Shown here: positions 18,121 through 25,985 of the stretch, in pieces | How positions within the stretch are numbered: the stretch's first letter is position 1 | How the letters are laid out: every line of letters starts with the position of its first letter | Assembly: GCF_011058255.1 (NCBI RefSeq) | Contig: NZ_JAALFH010000019.1 | Location: 1-55,766 of the forward strand | Direction: 5' to 3' | Source: Thioalkalivibrio sp. XN8 | GTDB lineage: Bacteria > Pseudomonadota > Gammaproteobacteria > Steroidobacterales > XN24 | Length of the DNA stretch: 55,766 bases | Position numbers and translations under genes: made by a program | The notes under the pieces: generated by a model | What the model was told of the DNA's origin: nothing | Databases searched by the model: none | What the model saw: only the letters and a program-made list of their open reading frames with translations

Positions 18121-18129
18121 TTATGCACA
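18121..18129 (+). promoter_or_regulatory. Candidate DnaA box TTATGCACA
   Basis: TTATGCACA fits the relaxed DnaA consensus TTWTNCACA. It starts 13 bp after the hemW stop and about 200 bp from the inverted perfect pair. A single such match could be chance; its interest comes from the nearby pair. Confidence 0.4.
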
Positions 18130-18232
18130 CCGTCCGGATGCCGGTCGCGCGGACGCCGGCGCTGCCGCTCACGAGAGGCCTCGATCCCCGGACCGGGCGC
18201 CCCGACAAGGCGTAACCTGCTGTTTCTGTTGA

Positions 18233-18257
18233 GGCCATAAGGGGATGGTCATTTTTT
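18233..18257 (+). terminator. Terminator-like hairpin downstream of hemW
   Basis: A 6-bp stem GGCCAT / ATGGTC (one G-U pair, positions 18233-18238 and 18245-18250) encloses a 6-nt loop and is followed by six T (18252-18257). It lies about 125 bp after hemW and would end the PP2C-rph-rdgB-hemW transcript. The stem is short, hence moderate confidence. Confidence 0.45.
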
Positions 18258-18324
18258 GTCCAATTTGAGTCGCGCAGGAAAAATGCCGCGTCCGGGAACA
18301 TTCATCAAGCCTTGATGCACAGAG

Positions 18325-18347
18325 TTATCCACAGGTTTTGTGGATAA
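18325..18347. promoter_or_regulatory. Inverted pair of perfect DnaA boxes
   Basis: TTATCCACA (18325-18333) and its reverse complement TGTGGATAA (18339-18347) are separated by 5 bp. Both are exact matches to the high-affinity DnaA box. A one-mismatch box, TGATGCACA, lies just upstream at 18313-18321. No dnaA, dnaN, mnmG or mioC gene is near, so this is not evidently a standard oriC. Confidence 0.7.
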
Positions 18348-18502
18348 TCCCCGAACCTCCAGCATGGGACTCTCTTTAGCGCATGGAACTTAAAGCGCTT
18401 CCTCAATATCGTGTTGCGATGCAACGGAAGCGGGGCCGTCGTGGCCGCCGCGCCCGGCCAGCCGCCACGGCGCGGCCGGACCCGGGCCGCATGCCCAGGC
18501 TC

Positions 18503-18531
18503 TTGCCGTGGCCGCCACTGCTCGCTATGAT
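18503..18531 (+). promoter_or_regulatory. Predicted promoter of rpmE
   Basis: The -35 TTGCCG (18503-18508), a 17-bp spacer and the -10 TATGAT (18526-18531) place a start site near 18538, giving a leader of about 35 nt. A GGGAAGG ribosome site precedes the rpmE ATG. Confidence 0.55.
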
Positions 18532-18572
18532 GGCCCGCTTTTCCAACGACGCCCCTTTCGGGAAGGCCGACC

Positions 18573-18782
18573 ATGAAGCCGAACATTCATCCTGAGTACT
18601 CCGAGATCAAGGTGGTCTGCAGCTGCGGCAACACCTTCACCACGCGCTCCACCCTGGGCGAGGAGCTGCACGTGGAAGTCTGTTCCCAGTGCCATCCCTT
18701 CTACACCGGCAAGCAGAAGATCATCGACGCCGGCGGCCGGGTGGACAAGTTCCGCAAGAAGTACGGTGGCCTGAGCGCCTGA
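18573..18782 (+). CDS. rpmE: 50S ribosomal protein L31 (zinc-type)
   Basis: L31 bridges the two ribosomal subunits. The 69-residue protein is the Cys-containing (C+) form, with CSCG at 17-20 and CSQC at 37-40 providing zinc ligands, and starts MKPNIHPEY as in other L31 proteins. The zinc-binding form can act as a zinc store that is exchanged for a Cys-free paralogue under zinc limitation; no paralogue is in this window. It is a single-gene unit with its own promoter and a strong terminator. Confidence 0.97.
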   Translation: MKPNIHPEYSEIKVVCSCGNTFTTRSTLGEELHVEVCSQCHPFYTGKQKIIDAGGRVDKFRKKYGGLSA

Positions 18783-18811
18783 CGCGCCGCTCGCCGGCAG
18801 TCATCGACGAA

Positions 18812-18841
18812 GGGGTGCCCGGTGGCACCCCTTTTGTTTTT
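18812..18841 (+). terminator. Intrinsic terminator after rpmE
   Basis: A perfect 8-bp stem GGGGTGCC / GGCACCCC (18812-18819 and 18824-18831) with a 4-nt loop is followed by TTTTGTTTTT. It lies 30 bp after the rpmE stop and separates rpmE from gltA. Confidence 0.92.
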
Positions 18842-18848
18842 CTGCGCC

Positions 18849-18877
18849 GCGACATGGCCCGACCCCTGGATTATAAT
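18849..18877 (+). promoter_or_regulatory. Predicted promoter of gltA
   Basis: A perfect -10 TATAAT (18872-18877) lies 17 bp from a weaker -35 GCGACA (18849-18854). The gltA ATG is 47 bp downstream of the -10, with CAGGAAGG as ribosome site. Confidence 0.6.
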
Positions 18878-18924
18878 TTCGGCCCCCCGATCGGGGCCCG
18901 CTTCGATCCACCAGGAAGGCCAGC

Positions 18925-20226
18925 ATGAGCGAGAAGACCCTCACCATCATCAACGACGCCAACGGCAAGCGGCTGGAGATGCCGGTCCGCAGCGGTACTG
19001 TCGGGCCCGACGTGGTCGACATCGGCGGGTTGTACAAGAACCTCGGCGTCTTCACGCTGGACCCCGGCTTCGTCTCGACGGCCAGCTGCGAAAGCAGCAT
19101 CACCTACATCGACGGGGACGAGGGCGTCCTGCTCTATCGCGGCTACCCGGTGGACCAGCTGGCGGAGCGCAGCAGCTTCCTCGAGGTTGCCTACCTGCTC
19201 CTGCAGGGCGAGTTGCCGAACCGCAGCGAGCTGGAGGCCTTCACCCACATCATCACGACGCACACGATGATCAACGAGACCTTGCTGCGTCACTTCAACG
19301 GCTTCCACCACAACGCCCACCCGATGGCGATGCTCTCCTCGGTGGTCGGCTCGATGTCGGCCTTCTATCACGACTCGACCGACATCGAGAGCACGCGGCA
19401 CCGCGAGATCTTCGCCCACCGGATCATCGCCAAGATCCCGACCATCGCCGCCGCGGCGTACAAGCACTCGGTCGGCCAGCCTTTCGTCTACCCGCGCAAC
19501 GACCTGGATTACTGCAGCAACCTGCTGCACATGTTCTTCGCCGTGCCCTGCGACCAGTACCGCGTGGACCCGGTGGCGGCGGAGGCGCTGGACCTGCTGT
19601 TCATCCTGCACGCCGACCACGAGCAGAATGCCAGCACCTCCACGGTGCGGCTGGCGGGCAGCTCCGGCACCAATCCGTACGCGGCCATCTCGGCCGGCAT
19701 CGCCACGCTCTGGGGCCCCGCGCACGGCGGCGCCAACGAGGCGGTGCTGAACATGCTGGAGAGGATCGGCTCGGTCGAGAACATCCCGAAGTTCATCGCC
19801 AAGGCCAAGGACAAGGACGATCCCTTCCGCCTGATGGGCTTCGGCCACCGCGTCTACAAGAACTTCGACCCGCGCGCCAAGCTGATCCGGACCATGTGCC
19901 ACAAGGTGCTCAACCGGCTCGGCCACACCGACTCGCCGTTGTTCGAGCTGGCGTTGCGGCTGGAGGAGATCGCGCTCGAGGACGAGTACTTCATCGAGCG
20001 CAAGCTCTATCCCAACGTCGATTTCTACTCGGGGATCATCTACCGGGCCCTGGGTATCCCGACCTCGATGTTCACGGTGATGTTCGCTATCGCCCGCACG
20101 GTCGGCTGGGTGGCGCACTGGCAGGAAATGATCGTCGATCCGAAGCGCCGCATCGGCCGGCCGCGGCAGCTCTATACCGGGGCCGGCCGCCGCGATTACG
20201 TCCCGATCGAGCGGCGCAGCGGCTGA
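18925..20226 (+). CDS. gltA: Citrate synthase (type II, hexameric class)
   Basis: GltA condenses oxaloacetate and acetyl-CoA to citrate at the entry of the TCA cycle. The 433-residue protein has the N-terminal extension typical of the NADH-sensitive gram-negative enzymes. Active-site segments are visible: the oxaloacetate/CoA His in [13 protein letters not shown], the second His in [14 protein letters not shown], and the catalytic Asp in PNVDFYSG. It has its own promoter and terminates against the convergent 20234-20848 gene without an obvious hairpin. Confidence 0.98.
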   Translation: MSEKTLTIINDANGKRLEMPVRSGTVGPDVVDIGGLYKNLGVFTLDPGFVSTASCESSITYIDGDEGVLLYRGYPVDQLAERSSFLEVAYLLLQGELPNRSELEAFTHIITTHTMINETLLRHFNGFHHNAHPMAMLSSVVGSMSAFYHDSTDIESTRHREIFAHRIIAKIPTIAAAAYKHSVGQPFVYPRNDLDYCSNLLHMFFAVPCDQYRVDPVAAEALDLLFILHADHEQNASTSTVRLAGSSGTNPYAAISAGIATLWGPAHGGANEAVLNMLERIGSVENIPKFIAKAKDKDDPFRLMGFGHRVYKNFDPRAKLIRTMCHKVLNRLGHTDSPLFELALRLEEIALEDEYFIERKLYPNVDFYSGIIYRALGIPTSMFTVMFAIARTVGWVAHWQEMIVDPKRRIGRPRQLYTGAGRRDYVPIERRSG

Positions 20227-20233
20227 GGACGGC

Positions 20234-20848
20234 CTAGGCCGGCGCGGCGAGCAGCTGCTCGACTTCCTCGGGCCGGGCGCGGCGCATGGGCCCGCCCGAC
20301 ACCGGGCAGACCGGCGCCTCGCGCAGCGCCTGTTCGGGGAACACCACCGCCTCGATCGCGGCCCCGCCGAGGTCGAAGGCGAAGCTCGGATAGGTCGCGT
20401 GACCGCCGTTGCAGAGGCGCAGGCGGCGCTCCCCCGCCTGGTAGCGGATGCCGCGCTCCAGCAGCAGGAAGGCAACCTCCTCGGGCACGTCCACGAAGAG
20501 GTGCAGGGAGACGTCGCTGTGCGGCGTGGCGGTACCGGCTAGCACCGGCCCCACGAGCCGCGGCCGGAAGCGCTGGAGCAGGTCCATCCCGCGCAGCGCC
20601 TCCGCGCGCAGGGCGCGGAGATTTTCCTCGTGCTCCGCGCCGCCGAACAGGCGCTGCTGGGCCGCCAGGGCATCGGCGATCTCCTGGTTGGCGGGCATGG
20701 CATGCCGGTCCAGGATGCCCAGCCGGTCGGCGGCCTTGCGCTTGGCCAGCAGGAAATCCCTGACCCCCTGCTCCCGCATGATGCGGGCCGCCTCCTCGGC
20801 CACTCGCGCGCGGACTTCACCGCTCCTGGTTGTCGATCGCCGTCCCAT
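20234..20848 (-). CDS. Conserved protein of unknown function, nucleotidyltransferase-like motif
   Basis: I do not recognise a named family with certainty. The 204-residue protein has a basic, helical N-terminal half (EVRARVAEEAARIMREQG, LAKRKAADRLGI) and a second half with LVGPVLAGTATPHSDVSLHL. That segment resembles the minimal nucleotidyltransferase motif GSxxxGTATxxSDIDL, although the usual GS and second Asp pattern are changed (LAGTATPHSDVSL), so catalytic activity is doubtful. The C-terminal part contains CNGGHATYPSFAFDLGG and CPVSGGPMRRA. It is 13 bp downstream of mrcA and likely co-transcribed. The nucleotidyltransferase link is inference. Confidence 0.75.
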   Translation of the reverse strand: MGRRSTTRSGEVRARVAEEAARIMREQGVRDFLLAKRKAADRLGILDRHAMPANQEIADALAAQQRLFGGAEHEENLRALRAEALRGMDLLQRFRPRLVGPVLAGTATPHSDVSLHLFVDVPEEVAFLLLERGIRYQAGERRLRLCNGGHATYPSFAFDLGGAAIEAVVFPEQALREAPVCPVSGGPMRRARPEEVEQLLAAPA

Positions 20849-20861
20849 GGTGCGCCTCCGC

Positions 20862-23288
20862 TCAGAACAGGGGGTCGTCCTCCCGCTCGCCTGCCGCAGG
20901 GAACTGCGACTCGCCCGGGGCCGCGGCTGCGGGGACGTTACCGACGCGGAAGGTCTCGAAGATCGCCCCGGGTTCGCCGGCGCGGGCGAGTTCGCCGGTT
21001 TCCGCCGAGATGCGCACGGTCACCAGCCCGGGCGGTTGCGGGACCCGGCTTGCTGAGGTGCCGGCGAGGGCCGGGCCCATGAAATCGATCCACAACGGCA
21101 GGGCGGTCGAGCCGCCGGCCTCGCCTCGGCCGAGCGGGCGCTCCTGGTCGAAGCCCACCCAGGCCGTCGCGACCACATCGCCGTTGTAGCCGGCAAACCA
21201 GGTGTCCCGCCCGTCGTTGGTGGTGCCGGTCTTGCCGGCGAGATCGCTGCGCCCGAGACTGCGGGCGCGTGCGCCGGTGCCGCGCGTGACCACGTCGCGC
21301 AGCATGCTGTCGATCAGCCAGGCGTTGGCGGCCGCCACGGCGCGCGGCGGCTGCTCGATCTCTACCATCGGAAATTCGGGTGGCGGGTCCGTGGAGGCTG
21401 TCTCGGTCGGCGCCGCCGCCGCCGCAGCCTGCTCGATCTCGCAGGCGGCGCAGGCCCAGGCGGGCTCGTGGCGGTACAGCAGGTCCTCGTCGGGCCCGTA
21501 GATGCGGTCGATGAAGTAGGGCTCCACGAGAAAGCCGCCGTTGGCAAAGGCGGCGTAGCCGGTGGCCAGCTCCAGCGGTGTCGCCGTCCCGCTGCCCAAG
21601 GCCAGCGTCAGGTTGCGGGGGAGCGCATCGGGCGGGAAGCCGAAGTTCGCGGCGTGTGCCGCGGCAAAGTTGATGCCGATTCGTTCCAGCAGCCGGATCG
21701 AGACCAGGTTGCGAGACTGCACCAGCGCTTCCCGCAGCCGCATCGGCCCGTAGAAGCGGCCGGTGTAGTTCTGCGGCCGCCAGGTGTCCTCGAGTCCCGG
21801 GTCGTCGTATACCACCGGGGCGTCGATGATCACCGTGGCGGCGGTCAGGCCCCGCTCCAGCGCGGCGGAGTAGACGAAGGGCTTGAAGGCGGAGCCGGGC
21901 TGGCGCCGCGCCTGGGTGGCGCGATTGAACTTGCTGTACTCGAAATCGAGGCCGCCGCTGAGCGCGACCACCGCCCCGTCGTGTGGATCCAGGGCGACCA
22001 GCGCACCCTGTACGTCCGGCGCCTGCGCCAGCCGCCAGGCCTCGTCTTCCGCGCGGACCATGATTACGTCGCCCGGCGCCAGCACGTCCCCCGTCGTCTC
22101 GGGGGCCGCGCCCGCGCGGTCGTCGTCGATGTACGGGCGCGCCCAGGCCATGTCGGCGAAGGCCAGGCGCGCCTCCCCGGCGCCGCGCACCAGCACGCCG
22201 GCGCCCTCCTCGTCCACACTGAGCACCAGTGCGGCGCGGAGTTCCGCCGGCTCCGGATAGCCCTCCAGCAGCGTGGCGGCTTCCGCGAGCGTCGCGGGCA
22301 CAGTGTCGAGCCGCGCGAGCGGCCCGCGATAGCCGTGGCGCTGGTCGTAGCTGCGCAGCCCGGAGCGCACGGCTGCCTGGGCGAGGGGCTGCAGCCGGCT
22401 GTCGACGGTGGTTACGACGACGTAGCCCCGGGTGTAAGCCTCGGCGCCGAAGCGCTCGAGCATCTCCCGCCGCGCCATCTCCGCAACCCAGGGCGCGGCG
22501 AGCCGGACCTGGGCGCCGTGGACCTTCGAAACCACGGGCTCGGCCATGGCCGCGTCCAGCTCGGCCTGGTCGATCACGCCGGTTTCGAGCATGCGCCGCA
22601 GCACGTAGGCGCGGCGGGCGCGGGCGCGCTCCGGGTTGGTGACCGGGTTGTCGATGGAGGGCAGCCGCCCGATGCCGGCGATCAGCGCTATCTCGCCGAG
22701 CGTGAGCGCGTCGATGGTCTTGCCGAAATACACCTCGGCGGCGGCGCCCACGCCGTAGGCGCGCTGGCCGAGGAAAATCTTGTTGAGGTAGAGCTCGAGT
22801 ATTTCTTCCTTGGAGAGCAGGTGCTCGATACGGAACGACAGGAAGATTTCCCGCACCTTGCGGGAAATGGTCTTCTCCCGGCTGAGGAAGAAGTTGCGCG
22901 CCACCTGCATGGTGATGGTGCCGCCGCCCTGGGACGGCTCGCCCGTCAGGGCCACGGCCACAGCCGCGCGCGTGAGACCCTGCCAGTCCACGCCGGGATG
23001 CTCGAAGAAACGGTCGTCCTCCGCCGCCAGGAAGGCGCGCTGCAGCCGCTCGGGGACCTGGTCGAGCTGCAGGGGGACGCGGCGCTGCTCGCCGAACTCC
23101 GCCAGCAGCAGGCCATCCCGGCTGTATACCCGCATCGGGACCTGCAGCTGTACTTCGCGCAGCGACTCGGGGTCCGGCAGGCTCGGCGCAACGTAGTAAT
23201 AGGCGCCGATCGCCGCCAGGGCGAGACCGATGAGAGCCATCGAAGCGAAGGCGACGAGGCCGTAGGCGAAGCGCAGGAGGATGTTCAT
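20862..23288 (-). CDS. mrcA: Penicillin-binding protein 1A (bifunctional peptidoglycan synthase)
   Basis: This class A PBP polymerises and cross-links peptidoglycan in the periplasm. The 808-residue protein has an N-terminal membrane anchor (about 8-34). The glycosyltransferase domain has catalytic Glu90 in AAEDDRFFEHPG and the QGGGTITMQVARN motif. The PBP1A-type OB/linker region leads to a transpeptidase with SxxK Ser466 (GSAFK), SRN (525-527) and KTG (686-688). An Ala-rich insert after WACAACEIEQ (about 610-645) precedes the KTG box. A weak promoter lies at 23331-23336 on the minus strand. The gene is divergent from pilM, the arrangement known from Pseudomonas (ponA/pilM). Confidence 0.97.
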   Translation of the reverse strand: MNILLRFAYGLVAFASMALIGLALAAIGAYYYVAPSLPDPESLREVQLQVPMRVYSRDGLLLAEFGEQRRVPLQLDQVPERLQRAFLAAEDDRFFEHPGVDWQGLTRAAVAVALTGEPSQGGGTITMQVARNFFLSREKTISRKVREIFLSFRIEHLLSKEEILELYLNKIFLGQRAYGVGAAAEVYFGKTIDALTLGEIALIAGIGRLPSIDNPVTNPERARARRAYVLRRMLETGVIDQAELDAAMAEPVVSKVHGAQVRLAAPWVAEMARREMLERFGAEAYTRGYVVVTTVDSRLQPLAQAAVRSGLRSYDQRHGYRGPLARLDTVPATLAEAATLLEGYPEPAELRAALVLSVDEEGAGVLVRGAGEARLAFADMAWARPYIDDDRAGAAPETTGDVLAPGDVIMVRAEDEAWRLAQAPDVQGALVALDPHDGAVVALSGGLDFEYSKFNRATQARRQPGSAFKPFVYSAALERGLTAATVIIDAPVVYDDPGLEDTWRPQNYTGRFYGPMRLREALVQSRNLVSIRLLERIGINFAAAHAANFGFPPDALPRNLTLALGSGTATPLELATGYAAFANGGFLVEPYFIDRIYGPDEDLLYRHEPAWACAACEIEQAAAAAAPTETASTDPPPEFPMVEIEQPPRAVAAANAWLIDSMLRDVVTRGTGARARSLGRSDLAGKTGTTNDGRDTWFAGYNGDVVATAWVGFDQERPLGRGEAGGSTALPLWIDFMGPALAGTSASRVPQPPGLVTVRISAETGELARAGEPGAIFETFRVGNVPAAAAPGESQFPAAGEREDDPLF

Positions 23289-23330
23289 GCGGACGTAGCG
23301 GATAACTTGCCTTTCGGCGAAGCGCCCAGA

Positions 23331-23336
23331 ATACTA
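23331..23336 (-). promoter_or_regulatory. Candidate extended -10 of mrcA
   Basis: On the minus strand TGC-TAGTAT forms an extended -10 (TAGTAT at 23336-23331, with TGC upstream at 23339-23337). It lies about 45 bp before the mrcA ATG at 23288. No good -35 is seen. Confidence 0.4.
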
Positions 23337-23569
23337 GCATCTACCCGGGCGCGCCCCTTGGGGGCGTGACCGCCGAGAAGTGGAGCCAGGAAGGTTCCCG
23401 GGGCGGATCCGGCCTTGCTGTGGGGGCAGCTGCTTGAGTCCATTGCGGAGTCGACATGACGTTTCGGCGGCGGCCCGACAGGTGCCGCCCGTAACCGGTG
23501 TCCGCCGGTCCGGCTCGTCCCTCCGCCGCCCGCCTGCCTGCCCCGCACGACCTTATGTAATATGCGAAC

Positions 23570-23587
23570 CCGTGACCCGGATCACGG
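23570..23587. promoter_or_regulatory. CRP/Vfr/Clp-type palindrome upstream of pilM
   Basis: CCGTGA-N6-TCACGG is a perfect palindrome carrying the GTGA-N6-TCAC core of the CRP superfamily site (TGTGA-N6-TCACA). It lies about 140 bp before pilM and 280 bp before mrcA. CRP-like control of type IV pili is known for Vfr in Pseudomonas; here it is inferred from the motif only. Confidence 0.5.
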
Positions 23588-23661
23588 ATTCCGCCCGGAG
23601 TTCTCCGGCACTGTTGGCACGCTGCTCGGCCAAAGGTCGGCAGCCGGTAGCTGGCGCGCCG

Positions 23662-23690
23662 TTGCATTAGTTAATGTCGTAGTCTATCTT
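23662..23690 (+). promoter_or_regulatory. Candidate promoter of the pilMNOPQ operon
   Basis: The -35-like TTGCAT (23662-23667), a 17-bp spacer and the -10-like TATCTT (23685-23690) lie 36 bp before the pilM GTG. Match quality is modest on both boxes. The CRP-type palindrome ends about 75 bp upstream of the -35. Confidence 0.4.
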
Positions 23691-23726
23691 CGCTTTCCAA
23701 GCCCCGGATGCAAAAGGAAATTTAAA

Positions 23727-24788
23727 GTGCTGTTCCGGAGATCCGCCAAGCCCTTGCTGGGGCTGGACATCACGACTTCCTCAGTGAAGCTGATCGAGCT
23801 GTCGAAGTCCGGGGAAACCTACCGGGTCGAGGCCTTTGCCGCCGAGGCGACCCCGCTCAACGCCGTCAACGAGAAAGCCATCGTCGACGCCCAGGTCGTT
23901 GGCGAGGCCGTGCGGCGCGCCGTCAAGCGCTCGGGCGCGCGCTCCCGCGACGCAGCCGTCGCGATCAGCGGCGACGCCGCCATCACCAAGATCATCCAGC
24001 TGCCCGCGAGCTTCAGCGAGAGCGAACTCGAGGGCCAGGTCGCGCTGCAGGCCGACCAGTACATCCCCTTCCCGATGGAAGAAGTCAGCTACGACTTCGA
24101 GGTCGTCGGCCCGACCGAGCACGACCCGGACATGCTCGACGTGCTGCTGGTGGCGACCCGGACCGAAAACGTCGAGCAGCGCCAGGCCGCCGTGGAAGCC
24201 GCGGGCCTCAAGGCGGTGATCGTCGACGTCGAGGCCTTCACGGTCGAGAATGCGTGCCAGTTGTTGCGCCACCAGATGCCCGAGGAAGGCATGGGTCACA
24301 ACATCGCGGTGATGGATTTCGGCGCCAGCAGCACCACCTTCAGCGTGCTGCGCGACCTGCGCGTAACCTACACCCGCGATTTCGCCTTCGGCGGGCAGCA
24401 GCTCACCGAGGAGATCATGCGCACCTACGGCCTGACGCTGGAAGAAGCCGGCCGGGCCAAGAAGGAAGGCGGCTTGCCCAGCAATTACGAGCCCGAGATT
24501 CTCGAGCCCTTTATCGACGACATGACCCAGCAGGTCAGTCGGTCGCTGCAGTTCTTCCTTGCCTCCGGCACGAACCGCGAACAGCCCGAGCAGATCCTTA
24601 TCTGTGGCGGCTGCGCGAACATCCCGGGCGTCGCCGACGTGATCGGCAGCCGGGTCGGCATCCCGACCCAGGTCGGCAACCCGCTGGGCATGATGAAGAT
24701 TTCTTCCCGGGCTCGCTCCCAGGGCGTGATGAAGGACGCCACCGCCTTGCTGACGGCTTGCGGGCTGGCGCTGAGGAGCTTTGACTGA
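23727..24788 (+). CDS. pilM: Type IV pilus inner-membrane assembly ATPase-like protein PilM
   Basis: PilM is an actin-like cytoplasmic protein that binds the PilN N-terminus and links the pilus alignment complex to the motor. The 353-residue product has the ribonuclease-H/actin nucleotide signatures LLGLDITTSSVK near the N-terminus and IAVMDFGASSTTFSV in the middle, then ILICGGCANIPG. Translation starts at GTG 23727 with an AAGGA site 8 nt upstream; the frame is open further upstream without homology. Its TGA overlaps the pilN ATG by one base. Confidence 0.96.
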   Translation: MLFRRSAKPLLGLDITTSSVKLIELSKSGETYRVEAFAAEATPLNAVNEKAIVDAQVVGEAVRRAVKRSGARSRDAAVAISGDAAITKIIQLPASFSESELEGQVALQADQYIPFPMEEVSYDFEVVGPTEHDPDMLDVLLVATRTENVEQRQAAVEAAGLKAVIVDVEAFTVENACQLLRHQMPEEGMGHNIAVMDFGASSTTFSVLRDLRVTYTRDFAFGGQQLTEEIMRTYGLTLEEAGRAKKEGGLPSNYEPEILEPFIDDMTQQVSRSLQFFLASGTNREQPEQILICGGCANIPGVADVIGSRVGIPTQVGNPLGMMKISSRARSQGVMKDATALLTACGLALRSFD

Positions 24789-25369
24789 TGCCGCGCATTA
24801 ACCTGTTGCCCTGGCGCGCCGAACAGCGCAAGGAACGCCAGAAGAACTTCGCGGTGGCCTCGATCGCCGCGGTGCTGTTGGGTGCGCTCATCATGTTGCT
24901 GGTGAACATCTACCTGCAGGGACGGATCGACTACCAGAAGGCGCGCAACCAGCGCCTTGAGCAGGAGATTGCGCGCCTCGACAACCAGATCAAGGAGATC
25001 CGGGACCTGCGCCTGCGCAAAGAGCGGCTGCTGGCCCGCATGGCGGCGATCGACGACCTGCAGCGGGCCCGGCCGGAGGCCGTTTATCTCTTCGATCAGC
25101 TCGTGGCGGTGATGCCCGAAGGCGTCTACCTGACCGAGTTCACGCAGAACGGGCGCAACTTGCTGTTCCGGGGCGTCGCGGAGTCGAGCACCCGCGTCTC
25201 CGCGCTGATGCGCAACATCGCCGGTTCCCCGTACCTGGGCAATCCCGTGCTCGAGGTCGTGCAGTCCGGCCAGGAGCAGCGGGGCGAGACGCAGCCGGCC
25301 ATCGGCCGCCGGGCCCAGTTCGCCCTCGCGGCCCAGCAGCTGAGCACCACGGATGAGGGGGGCGAGTGA
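24788..25369 (+). CDS. pilN: Type IV pilus assembly protein PilN
   Basis: PilN forms, with PilO and PilP, the periplasmic alignment complex that connects the inner-membrane motor to the PilQ secretin. The 193-residue protein starts PRINLLPWRAEQRKERQ, the conserved PilM-binding INLLPWR motif. It has one membrane helix (about 20-42), a coiled-coil stretch (YQKARNQRLEQEIARLDNQI) and a periplasmic ferredoxin-like domain. It is followed one base later by pilO. Confidence 0.95.
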   Translation: MPRINLLPWRAEQRKERQKNFAVASIAAVLLGALIMLLVNIYLQGRIDYQKARNQRLEQEIARLDNQIKEIRDLRLRKERLLARMAAIDDLQRARPEAVYLFDQLVAVMPEGVYLTEFTQNGRNLLFRGVAESSTRVSALMRNIAGSPYLGNPVLEVVQSGQEQRGETQPAIGRRAQFALAAQQLSTTDEGGE

Positions 25370-25370
25370 G

Positions 25371-25985
25371 ATGAATTACCTCGAGCAGCTCCGCACCCTG
25401 GACTTCAAGGACGTCGGCCGCTGGCCGCTGCTGTTCCACGCGGTCGCGGTCGGCATGATCTTCGTGCTGGTCGCCGTCGGCGGCACCTATTACTTCGTCT
25501 GGCGCAACAAGGTTCCGCAGCTGGAGCAGGTGGAGCGCCAGGAGATCGATCTGCGCGCGACTTTCGAGAGTCGCCAGGAACTCGCCGCCAACCTCGAGGC
25601 CTACCAGGCCCAGCTGGCCGAGGTGGAGCAGACCTTCGGCGCCATGCTGCGCCAGCTCCCGGGCGAGACCGAGGTGCCGAGCCTGCTGGTGGACATCTCC
25701 CAGACCGGCCTGGCGGCGGGGCTCGAGGAGCGGCTGTTCCAGCCCCTGAGCGAAGTCAGCCACGAGGCCTACAGCGAGCTTCCCATCAGGATGCAGGTGG
25801 TCGGCACATACCACGAGCTCGGTAACTTCGTCAGCGGCGTCGTGGGCCTGCCGCGTATCGTGACCCTGCACGACATCACCCTGCGCCCTGAGCAGCAGCG
25901 GGATGGCCAAAGCAGCGGGCGGCTGGTGATGGACGTCACGGCGAAGACCTACCGCTATCTCGAGCACGAGGGCGGCGGCCAATGA
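25371..25985 (+). CDS. pilO: Type IV pilus assembly protein PilO
   Basis: PilO partners PilN in the inner-membrane alignment complex. The 204-residue product begins MNYLEQLRTLDFKDVGRWPL, a typical PilO start, so ATG 25371 is preferred over the frame start at 25353. There is a membrane helix at about 23-43, a coiled coil (LEQVERQEIDLRATFESRQE) and a periplasmic domain ending in VTAKTYRYLE. Its end overlaps pilP by 4 bp (ATGA). Confidence 0.95.
   Translation: MNYLEQLRTLDFKDVGRWPLLFHAVAVGMIFVLVAVGGTYYFVWRNKVPQLEQVERQEIDLRATFESRQELAANLEAYQAQLAEVEQTFGAMLRQLPGETEVPSLLVDISQTGLAAGLEERLFQPLSEVSHEAYSELPIRMQVVGTYHELGNFVSGVVGLPRIVTLHDITLRPEQQRDGQSSGRLVMDVTAKTYRYLEHEGGGQ

Larger units (their letters stand above)
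18109..18572. other. Intergenic region hemW-rpmE with DnaA boxes
   Basis: No convincing gene is seen in these 464 bp. The region is clearly more AT-rich than its surroundings between about 18200 and 18420. It contains a DnaA-box-like site at 18121-18129, a terminator-like hairpin at 18233-18257, a perfect 7-bp inverted repeat CATCAAG-C-CTTGATG (18303-18317), two inverted perfect DnaA boxes (18325-18347) and the rpmE promoter (18503-18531). The stretch 18420-18500 is GC-rich with weak potential hairpins and no poly-T. Confidence 0.7.
23289..23726. other. Intergenic region mrcA-pilM
   Basis: No gene is supported in these 438 bp between divergent mrcA and pilM. It holds the mrcA -10 candidate (23331-23336), a GC-rich inverted repeat CGCCCC-TT-GGGGGCG near 23352-23366, a CRP-family palindrome (23570-23587) and a candidate pilM promoter (23662-23690). 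Confidence 0.6.

Noticed and set aside
18109-18572. A full chromosomal origin at the DnaA boxes
   Set aside because: There is no dnaA, dnaN, mnmG or parAB neighbour, only two perfect boxes, and no clear AT-rich 13-mer array. It is kept as a DnaA-site finding, not called an origin.
23613-23628. TGGCACG as a possible sigma54 promoter for pilM
   Set aside because: The -24 half is good, but the -12 position reads TCGG instead of TTGC, so the site lacks the essential GC element.
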